Source of the DNA: Candidatus Aminicenantota bacterium
Lineage (GTDB): Bacteria; Acidobacteriota; Aminicenantia; Aminicenantales; Aminicenantaceae
DNA: 6,715 nucleotides
Assembly: GCA_016926925.1 (NCBI GenBank)
Contig: JAFGNQ010000374.1
Location: 1 to 6,715, forward strand
Direction: 5' to 3'
Shown here: positions 1-5,627 of the stretch, in pieces
Numbering within the stretch: the stretch's first letter is position 1
Layout of the letters: every line of letters starts with the position of its first letter
Translations under genes and position numbers: made by a program
The notes under the pieces: model-generated
The model's database searches: none
What the model saw: the letters and a program-made list of their open reading frames with translations, nothing else
Told to the model about the DNA's origin: nothing

Positions 1-432
1 GGGATTTCCGAAGGCGAACGTGAAGAGCGAGAGGATTCCGTTAAGGATAAGCATGACCAGCAGTACGAACAGCGAAGCGAAGTACTTTCCCAGGATGATC
101 TGGTTTATTGTAACCGGGGAAGTGAAGAGGAGTTCGTCGGTTTTGATCTTCATTTCTTCGGAAAATAGCCGCATGGTGAGCAGTGGGATCATGAGCAGAA
201 GGACGATGCTGATGTTGTGGAAGAGGGGAGAGTAGACCATCTGGTTGATGTTGAGTTGCTGGTAATACTGGGGATTCCGGGCCATCTGGAGCGACTGCGT
301 GTTGAACCACCACATCAGGCTCTGAAAAAAGAAACCGGTGAGAATCAGGAACACAGTGATGGCGACATAGGCGATCGGGGAGGTAAAATACGCCCTCACC
401 TCTTTCTTGCAAATGATCCAGATGTTCTTCAT
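1..432 (-). CDS. ABC-2 type transporter permease, GldF-like (partial, C-terminus beyond left edge)
   Basis: This is the membrane subunit of an ABC-2 type exporter that would pair with the ATPase encoded just upstream. The visible 144 residues begin MKNIWIICKKEVRAYFTSPI, the amphipathic start followed by a first membrane helix (about residues 19-40) that is typical of GldF-like permeases. A polar stretch rich in N, Q and Y (about 43-66) follows, then a second hydrophobic segment (about 70-90). Next comes the family-typical cytoplasmic motif RLFSEE...TDELLFTSPV (about 88-107), which probably forms the coupling region with the ATPase, and a third helix (about 117-141). The frame is open to base 1, so roughly the second half of a normal permease is missing. 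The start is fixed by an AGGAGGT ribosome site 8 bases upstream and by the ATGA overlap with the ATPase stop codon. The substrate is unknown. Similarity to a gliding-motility component does not imply gliding. A GldG-type gene often follows in such operons, but that cannot be seen here. Confidence 0.87.
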   Translation of the reverse strand, partial: MKNIWIICKKEVRAYFTSPIAYVAITVFLILTGFFFQSLMWWFNTQSLQMARNPQYYQQLNINQMVYSPLFHNISIVLLLMIPLLTMRLFSEEMKIKTDELLFTSPVTINQIILGKYFASLFVLLVMLILNGILSLFTFAFGNP

Positions 433-1355
433 TGTTCCGTACCTCCTGAGACGACTTTGAGATAGAGGTCCTCAATATTCATTGCAGCCGGTCTCATTTC
501 CGTAAGGCCCAGATCTTTTTCGACGATCAGCTTGGTTATGGAATCGCGAATATCTGTTCCTTTCGTCCACTCGATCTTGAAACCCTCACCATCCCAGATA
601 GTTTTTTCGACACCCGAGATGCTTTGGAATAGAGATATCAATTCCTCGCCGCCTGTTTTCAGCTTGATGAACACTCCGTCCGTTTTTTCCATAGATGCGC
701 TGATCTCATCCAGAGATCCTGAAGCCATAAGACAGCCTTCATTGATGATGAGAACGCCGTCACATGTCTGTGTGACTTCAGGCAGGATGTGCGTCGAGAG
801 CAGAATGGTCCGTTCCCCTTTGAGCGATCGGATGAGCTGTCTGATTTCTCTGATTTGCGCCGGGTCGAGTCCTATGGTCGGTTCGTCAAGAATCAGAATT
901 CGGGGATCATGGATGAGAGCCTGAGCGATCCCGACTCTTTGTTTGTATCCTCGCGAAATATTGCGGATGAGTCTTTTGCGAACGGCTTCCAAACCCGATG
1001 TCTCTATGACTTTTTCGAGATTCCCCTTCACTTTCGCCGCTGGAATCTGTTTGATTTCGGCGACGAATTTCAGGTACTCGTCCACGGCCATATCCGGATA
1101 GAGAGGGACGGTTTCCGGAAGATAGCCGGTGATTTTTTTTACTTCATTCGTTTGATCAAAGACATCGAATCCTGCCACTCTGACTTTGCCGTCCGTAGCC
1201 GGAAGGTAGCCTGTGAGGATCCTCATGGTTGTAGTTTTCCCGGCGGCGTTGGGTCCGAGCAAACCCCAGATTTTTCCTTCTTCGACTTTGAAGTTCAAAT
1301 CCCTGACAGCCACCAGGTCTCCGTATTTTTTTGTCAGATGTTCAACCTCGATCAT
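429..1355 (-). CDS. ABC transporter ATP-binding protein, GldA-like
   Basis: This 308-residue ATPase would drive the ABC-2 permease encoded directly downstream. Numbered from the chosen start (MIEVEHLTKKYG), the Walker A motif GPNAAGKT is at 34-41, the Q-loop region GYLPE at 77-81, the signature ISRGYKQR at 133-140, Walker B ILILDEP at 153-159 followed by a D-loop GLD, and the H-loop STH at 187-189. The last 100 or so residues form the C-terminal extension usual in GldA/CcmA-type exporters. The reading frame extends 11 codons further upstream to 1388. I prefer the internal ATG because GGAGG lies 7 bases before it and the protein then begins at the family-typical MIEV. Walker A has Ala where most ABC-2 ATPases have Gly (GPNGAGKT), and the signature has Ile-Ser-Arg in place of the common Leu-Ser-Lys. 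Both are conservative and the protein looks functional. The stop TGA overlaps the permease ATG, which points to translational coupling. Confidence 0.93.
   Translation of the reverse strand: MIEVEHLTKKYGDLVAVRDLNFKVEEGKIWGLLGPNAAGKTTTMRILTGYLPATDGKVRVAGFDVFDQTNEVKKITGYLPETVPLYPDMAVDEYLKFVAEIKQIPAAKVKGNLEKVIETSGLEAVRKRLIRNISRGYKQRVGIAQALIHDPRILILDEPTIGLDPAQIREIRQLIRSLKGERTILLSTHILPEVTQTCDGVLIINEGCLMASGSLDEISASMEKTDGVFIKLKTGGEELISLFQSISGVEKTIWDGEGFKIEWTKGTDIRDSITKLIVEKDLGLTEMRPAAMNIEDLYLKVVSGGTEQ
441..447 (-). promoter_or_regulatory. Ribosome binding site of the ABC-2 permease, inside the ATPase 3' end
   Basis: On the minus strand AGGAGGT lies inside the last codons of the ATPase gene, about 8 bases before the permease ATG at 432. 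Together with the 4-base ATGA overlap it supports coupled translation of the two transporter subunits and fixes the permease start. Confidence 0.75.
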
Positions 1356-1361
1356 CCTTTG

Positions 1362-1368
1362 CCTCCTT
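1362..1368 (-). promoter_or_regulatory. Ribosome binding site that decides the ATPase start
   Basis: On the minus strand AAGGAGG precedes the ATG at 1355 by about 6 bases. It falls inside the 11-codon upstream extension of the reading frame, so it argues for the internal start rather than the ATG at 1388, whose own upstream sequence shows no comparable site. Confidence 0.75.
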
Positions 1369-1490
1369 TCGTCTGAATGAGATATCATTCTTTAGAATTG
1401 TCGCGGTGCCTTCGTTCAAAATGGAGTTGAATCCAAGCACCGGCTTTTTTTCTTTACCAGTAAGTGAAACAGTATATGACCAAGCTTACT

Positions 1491-1518
1491 ATTTTAGGGA
1501 TTTTGGAAAATATTTCAA
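1491..1518 (-). promoter_or_regulatory. Candidate sigma-70 promoter of the ABC transporter operon
   Basis: On the minus strand TTGAAA (complement of 1513-1518) is separated by 16 bases from TAAAAT (complement of 1491-1496). Each hexamer matches the sigma-70 consensus at 5 of 6 positions, and the spacing is acceptable. The start point would be near 1484, giving a leader of about 130 bases before the ATPase. The 336-base gap after argS makes an independent promoter plausible. A 6-base dyad (AGTAAG/CTTACT) lies just downstream. The site was found by eye in an AT-rich stretch, so chance is a real alternative. Confidence 0.45.
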
Positions 1519-1604
1519 TATTTGGGCGCAGCATGTATGCCTTTCTGTTTCTGTTTTGCCGCTGTTGAATATCGAAAAAGGGGAGGGGCAATCATTTATA
1601 TGAC

Positions 1605-1667
1605 TCACGGTTCATTTGAGTCGCATGGTGGGCGGTGGTGGGGGTATTCGACGAAAATGAACTGTGA
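1605..1667 (-). repeat. Long imperfect inverted repeat 25 bases after the argS stop; possible 3'-end structure
   Basis: The arms 1605-1623 and 1649-1667 (19 bases each) pair at 16 positions by Watson-Crick rules. The exceptions are one G/T at 1609/1663 and two adjacent mismatches at 1618-1619 against 1653-1654. The 25-base loop is G-rich on the plus strand (GGTGGGCGGTGGTGGGGG) and therefore C-rich and G-poor in the argS transcript. No T-run follows the stem on the minus strand, so it is not a classic intrinsic terminator. A C-rich, G-poor 3' region is compatible with Rho loading, and the stem could protect the mRNA end. The repeat is directly seen; the role is inference. Confidence 0.5.
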
Positions 1668-1691
1668 TGAACCCTGATTCAGTCCCGCTTT

Positions 1692-3626
1692 TTACATCCG
1701 CTCGGGGAGTGGAATGCCCATGAGCGACAGGACCTGCTTGAGTACTTCCCTGATGTAAAAGATTGCCAGGATGCGGATGTTCTGAACACCGTGATCCTTC
1801 TCTGAAAGGATGGAGTATTTATGGTAGTAGGCATTGAATTTTTGACAGAGGTTGAACGCGAATTTAGCCAGGTGCGACGTCTCGAGAGAGCGAATGGTAT
1901 GGAGGACTTCCTCATCGAGCTGGGAGGCGTAGAGAATGATCTCCCAAAAATCGAGCAGCTCTTCATCAGATAAAATGGAAAGGGATATGGGTTTGCCGAC
2001 AATGGCGCGCACATTTTCTTCACCCCTGCCTTCCCGTTCCTCAAGTTTTCGGAATATGCTGTTTATCCGGACGGAAGTGTATTGAAGATAAGGACCTGTT
2101 TCCCCCTCAAAGCTCAAGGCGTCTTCGAAGTCGAAGATGATGAGAGAGTTTCGTGCGTATTTGAGCATAAAATAGCGAAGTGCACCGACGGCAATCTTAT
2201 GGGCTATGTCCTCTTTCTGATCCGAAGGAAGATCCTGGTTTCGTTTTTCCACCTCGCTGAGAGCCTTTTCTTCAAGACGGTCGAGCAGGTCGTCGGCCTT
2301 TACGCCCAAACCCTTCCTACCGGATACCTCGAGAAAATTTTTCTTTTTGTCTTCCTCGGCAATCTCCAGGTCGAGCTCTTCAAGGCTTCTAGGTGAAAGC
2401 GCCACCATTTCATAAGAAAAATGAATGGATTTCTCCGCTTGTTTCAGAAAGTGGAGCGACCGCAGGCCTTGAACGACGATCTGTTGCAGGTAGGATTGAC
2501 GGGTGTCGATAACATTGTAGACCAAACTTCCACTGCCGAATGTAGGTGTATCCTTGGAGGGCACAGCGGTGGTGATCCAGATAGTCTTTTCTCCCTCTTT
2601 CTCGAAAGGACGATAGAAAAAATCTATTTCCAGGAGCCCGAATTTCCAGAGCTGGTAGGCGATATCCTTGCCTACATAAGTTACGGTGCCGTCCGATCTG
2701 ACTATGATTTTTTCCCGGTCTGCTTCGCTGTCGAGTTTCATCACCCAGCAGCCCTTATTCTCGCCCTCGTCCACATAGGCGATGGCCTCTTTTTCTTTAA
2801 GGAGAGAAAAAGCTTTTTCCCAGAATTTCAAGGCTAATATCGTGCTTTCACAGGGAAGGACATCATAACCGATGCCCAAACGTCTCATGGTGCGAAGATG
2901 GGCTGAGATGATCCGGCGAGAGATGTGGTTCCCGATTTCAGCTTCGGGATTTATTCCCTCTTCGACATGCTTCAAGATTTGCGACCGTCTTTTTTGAGAT
3001 TGAGGATTCGCTTCCAGGTAGGAGGATACACGTGTGTAAAGATCCCAACAATAATAGTCGAATTTTCCGCCTATGTCCCGGATTTCTGCCAAGCCTTTTT
3101 TCTCGATCTCCATGAATCCGAAAACGACATCAACGACCTGAACACCCGTATCATCTATGTAATTTTGGATCTCGACTTTTTCTCCTTTGAACTTCTGACA
3201 ATGACCGAGAACGTCTCCGAGGCAGGCATTTCTCAGGTGCCCAATATGGGCTGCCTTATTGGGATTGATGTTGGTGTGTTCGATGATAATTTTCGTTTCT
3301 TCCCGGGAAAGGCTTGTCTTCTCCAGGGATTGAAGGCACCGGATTAAAAATTGTTCTTTATTCAAAAAGAGGTTGATGAACCCTCCGCCGGCGACTTCGG
3401 TTTTCTGCACATTCGGGAGAGACATGAGCTGTGGGACGATTTCTTGGGCAAGCTCTCTGGGCGAACGCTGCATTTTTTTTGCGAGTTGAAAAGGGAAAGC
3501 CATTGCCAGATCGCCCATTTTGATGTTGGGGGTGGTGGACATCTCGACATCGTTGAGTTCCAGAGGATAGTTGTCCTTCAAAATGGCGTATACATACTCT
3601 CTCAAGGTTTTTTTTGTCTCAATCAT
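1692..3626 (-). CDS. argS: Arginyl-tRNA synthetase
   Basis: A cytoplasmic class I synthetase that joins arginine to tRNA-Arg using ATP. The order of domains is clear: an N-terminal tRNA-binding (Add-1) domain at about 1-95, with the GDLA and AGGGFINLFL motifs; then the catalytic Rossmann fold, with the HIGH element in NPNKAAHIGHLRNA (HIGH at 127-130), NYIDDTG at 155-161, and RSDGTVTYVGKDIAYQLWKF at 310-329. The second signature is not canonical KMSKS but GRKG at 436-439 followed by LGVKADDLLDRL, as in other non-canonical ArgRS enzymes. The C-terminal DALR anticodon domain includes FEGETGPYLQY (506-516) and ends near PLPERM. At 644 residues it is longer than the roughly 550-580 common in bacteria. 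About 30 extra residues fall between the DIAYQLWKF segment and YNVIDTRQS (about 331-369), and more lie before the GRKG loop. The ATG lacks a strong Shine-Dalgarno sequence. A strong -10 lies about 46 bases upstream. All key motifs are intact. Confidence 0.97.
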   Translation of the reverse strand: MIETKKTLREYVYAILKDNYPLELNDVEMSTTPNIKMGDLAMAFPFQLAKKMQRSPRELAQEIVPQLMSLPNVQKTEVAGGGFINLFLNKEQFLIRCLQSLEKTSLSREETKIIIEHTNINPNKAAHIGHLRNACLGDVLGHCQKFKGEKVEIQNYIDDTGVQVVDVVFGFMEIEKKGLAEIRDIGGKFDYYCWDLYTRVSSYLEANPQSQKRRSQILKHVEEGINPEAEIGNHISRRIISAHLRTMRRLGIGYDVLPCESTILALKFWEKAFSLLKEKEAIAYVDEGENKGCWVMKLDSEADREKIIVRSDGTVTYVGKDIAYQLWKFGLLEIDFFYRPFEKEGEKTIWITTAVPSKDTPTFGSGSLVYNVIDTRQSYLQQIVVQGLRSLHFLKQAEKSIHFSYEMVALSPRSLEELDLEIAEEDKKKNFLEVSGRKGLGVKADDLLDRLEEKALSEVEKRNQDLPSDQKEDIAHKIAVGALRYFMLKYARNSLIIFDFEDALSFEGETGPYLQYTSVRINSIFRKLEEREGRGEENVRAIVGKPISLSILSDEELLDFWEIILYASQLDEEVLHTIRSLETSHLAKFAFNLCQKFNAYYHKYSILSEKDHGVQNIRILAIFYIREVLKQVLSLMGIPLPERM

Positions 3627-3671
3627 AGTCTTATACTCATTGGTTTTGTATTGGCAGCGATATTCCCGGCC

Positions 3672-3680
3672 ATTATAGCA
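3672..3680 (-). promoter_or_regulatory. Extended -10 promoter of argS
   Basis: On the minus strand TGCTATAAT (complement of 3672-3680) is a perfect -10 hexamer with the TGn extension. No good -35 sits at the right distance, which is usual for extended -10 promoters. Transcription would start near 3665 and leave a leader of about 40 bases before the argS ATG. That is too short for a T-box or similar aminoacyl-tRNA sensor. Confidence 0.65.
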
Positions 3681-3983
3681 AAATATTCCGTCAGAACGAA
3701 GGCATCTTTGAACGTTTCCAAGAGAAAGTGCGATGGCCCTCAGATCTAAAGAAAAAGCATCCCATTTCCCGGTGTTCTAATGATGAGATGGACGCCTCAC
3801 AGTTTGTTTTCGTCGAAGACCTCCCTATCAAAACCGCTATGCGACTCGAACGGGCTGTAACTCGATTGCGCCTCCTCCTCAGTATTCAGCGACGCATATG
3901 GCCGATGTATTGCTCTTCCTTAATATCTCGAAAGGGCTGCAATGAAAACGGAAATGTTTCACACAAAGAGACTGGAATTTCTA
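3681..3983. other. Unassigned divergent spacer between the argS and gcvT promoters
   Basis: About 300 bases without a gene I can support. A plus-strand open frame of 92 codons starts at 3728 and ends at 4006. It has only a weak purine stretch before its ATG, runs into the probable gcvT promoter, and its product matches nothing I recognise. Short direct repeats of ACTCGA occur near 3845 and 3861. I found no tRNA, no terminator with a T-run, and no glycine riboswitch core. Long upstream regions of this type can carry regulator sites, but none is identifiable by eye. Confidence 0.55.
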
Positions 3984-4015
3984 TTGCATCAACGTGTAAT
4001 ATATGATAGTAAAAT
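3984..4015 (+). promoter_or_regulatory. Probable promoter region of the gcv operon (AT-rich, exact boxes uncertain)
   Basis: An AT-rich tract directly before gcvT contains several -10-like hexamers: TATGAT at 4002-4007, TAGTAA at 4007-4012 and TAAAAT at 4010-4015. TTGCAT at 3984-3989 lies 17 bases before TAGTAA and is the best -35 candidate, but no single pair has both good hexamers and good spacing. Start points near 4014-4022 would give a very short leader ahead of the ribosome site AAGGA at 4025-4029. Confidence 0.4.
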
Positions 4016-4035
4016 AGTTTCTCTAAGGATGTGCC

Positions 4036-5124
4036 ATGAAAAAAACGAGACTCAACTCCTCTCATCATAAACTCGGCGGAAAGATGATCGAATTCTTCGG
4101 TTGGGAGATGCCTGTCGAGTATTCGGGGATCATCGAAGAACACATGGCCGTACGCACGCATGCAGGTCTGTTTGACGTCAGCCATATGGGAGAGATCCTG
4201 ATTTCCGGCAAACAGGCGCTCGATTTCGTTCAGTACCTGACGCCGAATAATGCAGCCCGCCTGACGCCGAATATGGCTCAGTATACGGCTCTCACCACGC
4301 CTAAAGGCACGTTTATCGATGACATGCTGGTCTATTGCTTGAATGAGGAAAGATACTTGCTTGTCGTCAATGCTGCAAATTCTGACAAGGATCATGAGTG
4401 GATTGTCAATCAACGGGCGGGATTTGATGTGCTCGTTGAGAATAAAAGTGCGGAATACACTCAAATCGCCCTACAGGGTCCCAATGCCGTCTCAATTCTT
4501 CAACCGTTGACAGGAATAGAGTTAAAGGAAATGAAAGCCTTCCATGCAGCGAGAGGCAGTGTTGCCGATATCGGCGCCCTGGTCTCGAGGACCGGATACA
4601 CGGGGGAAGACGGCTTTGAGATTTACACGCAATCCGAAGAGTCCATTAAGATTTGGGAGGCTCTCTTGGGAGGAGGGGAGGAGTACGGAATCCTTCCTGT
4701 CGGGCTGGGAGCGCGAGACACCCTTCGCCTCGAATCCACATTGATGCTTTACGGAAACGATATCGATGAGACGACAACTGTGTTGGAAGCGGGACTGGCT
4801 TGGCTTGTCAAATTTAAAAAAGGCGATTTTCTGGGGCGTGATGCCCTTCTCAAGCAGAAAGAAGAGGGAGTCAAGAGGAAACTTTCCGGCTTTGAAATAT
4901 CCGGTAGAGGTATTGCCCGGCACGGTTATCCTGTCTTTGTTCGAGGAAAAGAAGTAGCAAAAGTCACTTCAGGAACGTACGCTCCCTTCCTGAAAAAAAG
5001 TATCGGGTTGGTGTATCTTCCTGCAGAAGCCTCGGAAATCGATTCGGAAATAGAAGTGGAAATACGAGGAAATCGGGTGAAGGCCAAGGTCGTTCCGCTG
5101 CCGTTTTATAAGCGTAACGCCTGA
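4036..5124 (+). CDS. gcvT: Glycine cleavage system T protein (aminomethyltransferase)
   Basis: GcvT takes the aminomethyl group from the lipoyl arm of GcvH and transfers the carbon to tetrahydrofolate, giving 5,10-methylene-THF and ammonia. The 362 residues match the usual length of the family. Visible hallmarks are FFGWEMPVEYSG (20-31), VRTHAGLFDVSHMGE (39-53), FIDDM (93-97), whose second Asp (96) sits where the folate-contacting catalytic Asp is found in T proteins, ALQGPNA (145-151), SRTGYTGEDGFEIY (184-197), and GLGARDTLRLE (223-233) followed by LYGNDIDE and VLEAGLAWLVKF. The C-terminal barrel domain ends with an SGTYAPFLKKSIGLVYLP-type motif. The start is set by AAGGA 7 bases upstream and by the family-typical MKKTRLNSSH. 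It is the first gene of the operon, 91 bases ahead of gcvH. No truncation or frameshift is seen. Confidence 0.97.
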   Translation: MKKTRLNSSHHKLGGKMIEFFGWEMPVEYSGIIEEHMAVRTHAGLFDVSHMGEILISGKQALDFVQYLTPNNAARLTPNMAQYTALTTPKGTFIDDMLVYCLNEERYLLVVNAANSDKDHEWIVNQRAGFDVLVENKSAEYTQIALQGPNAVSILQPLTGIELKEMKAFHAARGSVADIGALVSRTGYTGEDGFEIYTQSEESIKIWEALLGGGEEYGILPVGLGARDTLRLESTLMLYGNDIDETTTVLEAGLAWLVKFKKGDFLGRDALLKQKEEGVKRKLSGFEISGRGIARHGYPVFVRGKEVAKVTSGTYAPFLKKSIGLVYLPAEASEIDSEIEVEIRGNRVKAKVVPLPFYKRNA

Positions 5125-5142
5125 TCAAAGGCAAAAAAGTAA

Positions 5143-5185
5143 GGACAAGCTGTAATCCCGGGAAGAAACCCCGACAGCTTGCTCC
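5143..5185 (+). repeat. Stem-loop between gcvT and gcvH
   Basis: CAAGCTGT (5146-5153) pairs perfectly with ACAGCTTG (5174-5181). The outer GGA/TCC (5143-5145 with 5183-5185) extends the stem past one bulged C, and the inner CGGG/CCCG (5159-5162 with 5170-5173) can add a second stem separated by a 5-base bulge. No T-run follows, so it is not a standard terminator. It ends about 18 bases before the gcvH ribosome site. A role in mRNA processing, stability or differential expression of gcvH over gcvT is plausible inference. A smaller GCCT/AGGC hairpin overlaps the gcvT stop at 5119-5132. Confidence 0.55.
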
Positions 5186-5215
5186 TGAATTGCGACAAAT
5201 ACGAGGAGGATAAGA

Positions 5216-5602
5216 ATGTATCCGGATGATTTTTATTACACAAAGGATCATGAGTGGATAAAAGTTAAGGAAGGTGTCGCTACTGTCGGCATCACGGAAT
5301 TTGCCCAGAAACAATTGGGAGATGTTGTCTATGTGGAACTTCCCGCTCCGGGAACAGCTTTGGAATTTCACCAATCTTTCGGAGTTGTCGAGTCCGTGAA
5401 AGCCGTGTCGGACATCTACGCGCCCGTTTCGGGGGAGGTGACGATGGTCAATGAGAAATTGGATGATTCCCCTGAATTGGTGAACGACGATCCGCACGGT
5501 CAAGGCTGGATCATTCAATTGAGGTTGAAAGACGTATCTGAGCTCGAAAAGCTTCTGTCCGCTTCGGACTATGAAAAATTCCTGGGGGATTTGGAAGAGT
5601 GA
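5216..5602 (+). CDS. gcvH: Glycine cleavage system H protein (lipoyl carrier)
   Basis: GcvH is the small carrier that shuttles the aminomethyl group between the P, T and L proteins on a lipoylated lysine. Its 128 residues are of normal length. The N-terminus YTKDHEWIKVKEGVATVGIT (8-27) and the EFAQKQLGDVVYVELP segment are typical. The lipoyl-lysine is K62 within FGVVESVKAVSDIYAPVSGE (55-74), the expected position on the hammerhead hairpin. The C-terminus includes the NDDPHGQGWIIQL motif. A strong GAGGAGGA sequence (5203-5210) lies 5 bases before the ATG, stronger than the sites of gcvT and gcvPA, which fits the need for excess carrier protein. gcvPA begins 25 bases after its stop. Lipoylation enzymes are not present in the window. 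Confidence 0.98.
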   Translation: MYPDDFYYTKDHEWIKVKEGVATVGITEFAQKQLGDVVYVELPAPGTALEFHQSFGVVESVKAVSDIYAPVSGEVTMVNEKLDDSPELVNDDPHGQGWIIQLRLKDVSELEKLLSASDYEKFLGDLEE

Positions 5603-5627
5603 TCTTCAGCATCAGACGAGATCAAGG

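Larger units (their letters stand above)
1356..1691. other. Gene-free spacer between argS and the ABC operon
   Basis: This stretch of 336 bases holds no convincing gene. From the argS side it contains a long imperfect inverted repeat with a G-rich plus-strand loop (1605-1667), then a short run GGGGAGGGG on the plus strand (about 1580-1588), an AT-rich region with the candidate promoter (1491-1518), a small dyad (1459-1490), and the ATPase ribosome site. A plus-strand open frame reaching 1603 begins antisense within the ATPase gene, has no recognisable motif, and is judged spurious. Confidence 0.7.

Noticed and set aside
41..475. Minus-strand 144-codon frame overlapping the permease
   Set aside because: It is in a different frame from the permease, has low-complexity His/Pro-rich content, and lacks membrane segments. 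The overlapping frame starting at 432 has clear ABC-2 permease features and a good ribosome site.
1331..1603. Plus-strand 90-codon frame running from within the ATPase gene into the spacer
   Set aside because: It begins antisense to the ATPase start, has no ribosome site or recognisable motif, and spans the likely ABC promoter.
3835..3870. GTTCGAGTC on the minus strand, resembling a tRNA T-loop
   Set aside because: The flanking bases do not form the T stem, and no acceptor, D or anticodon arms can be found around it.
3928..3985. Possible glycine riboswitch suggested by CGAAAGGGCTGCAATGAAAACGG-like sequence before gcvT
   Set aside because: It resembles an aptamer core only superficially. The conserved tandem aptamer elements and flanking stems are not seen, and the likely transcription start lies downstream of it.
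3728..4006. Plus-strand 92-codon frame in the divergent spacer
   Set aside because: The ribosome site is weak, the product is not recognised, and the frame runs through the AT-rich gcvT promoter region. It is mentioned as a finding but not annotated as a gene.
3886..4464. Minus-strand 192-codon frame antisense to gcvT
   Set aside because: It lies mostly opposite the conserved gcvT coding sequence, with no motif or ribosome site. It is best explained as a shadow frame.
5119..5138. GCCT/AGGC hairpin followed by AAAAAA at the gcvT stop, considered as a terminator
   Set aside because: The homopolymer is A, not T, on the plus strand. On the minus strand the T-run precedes the stem, so it fits no terminator in either direction.
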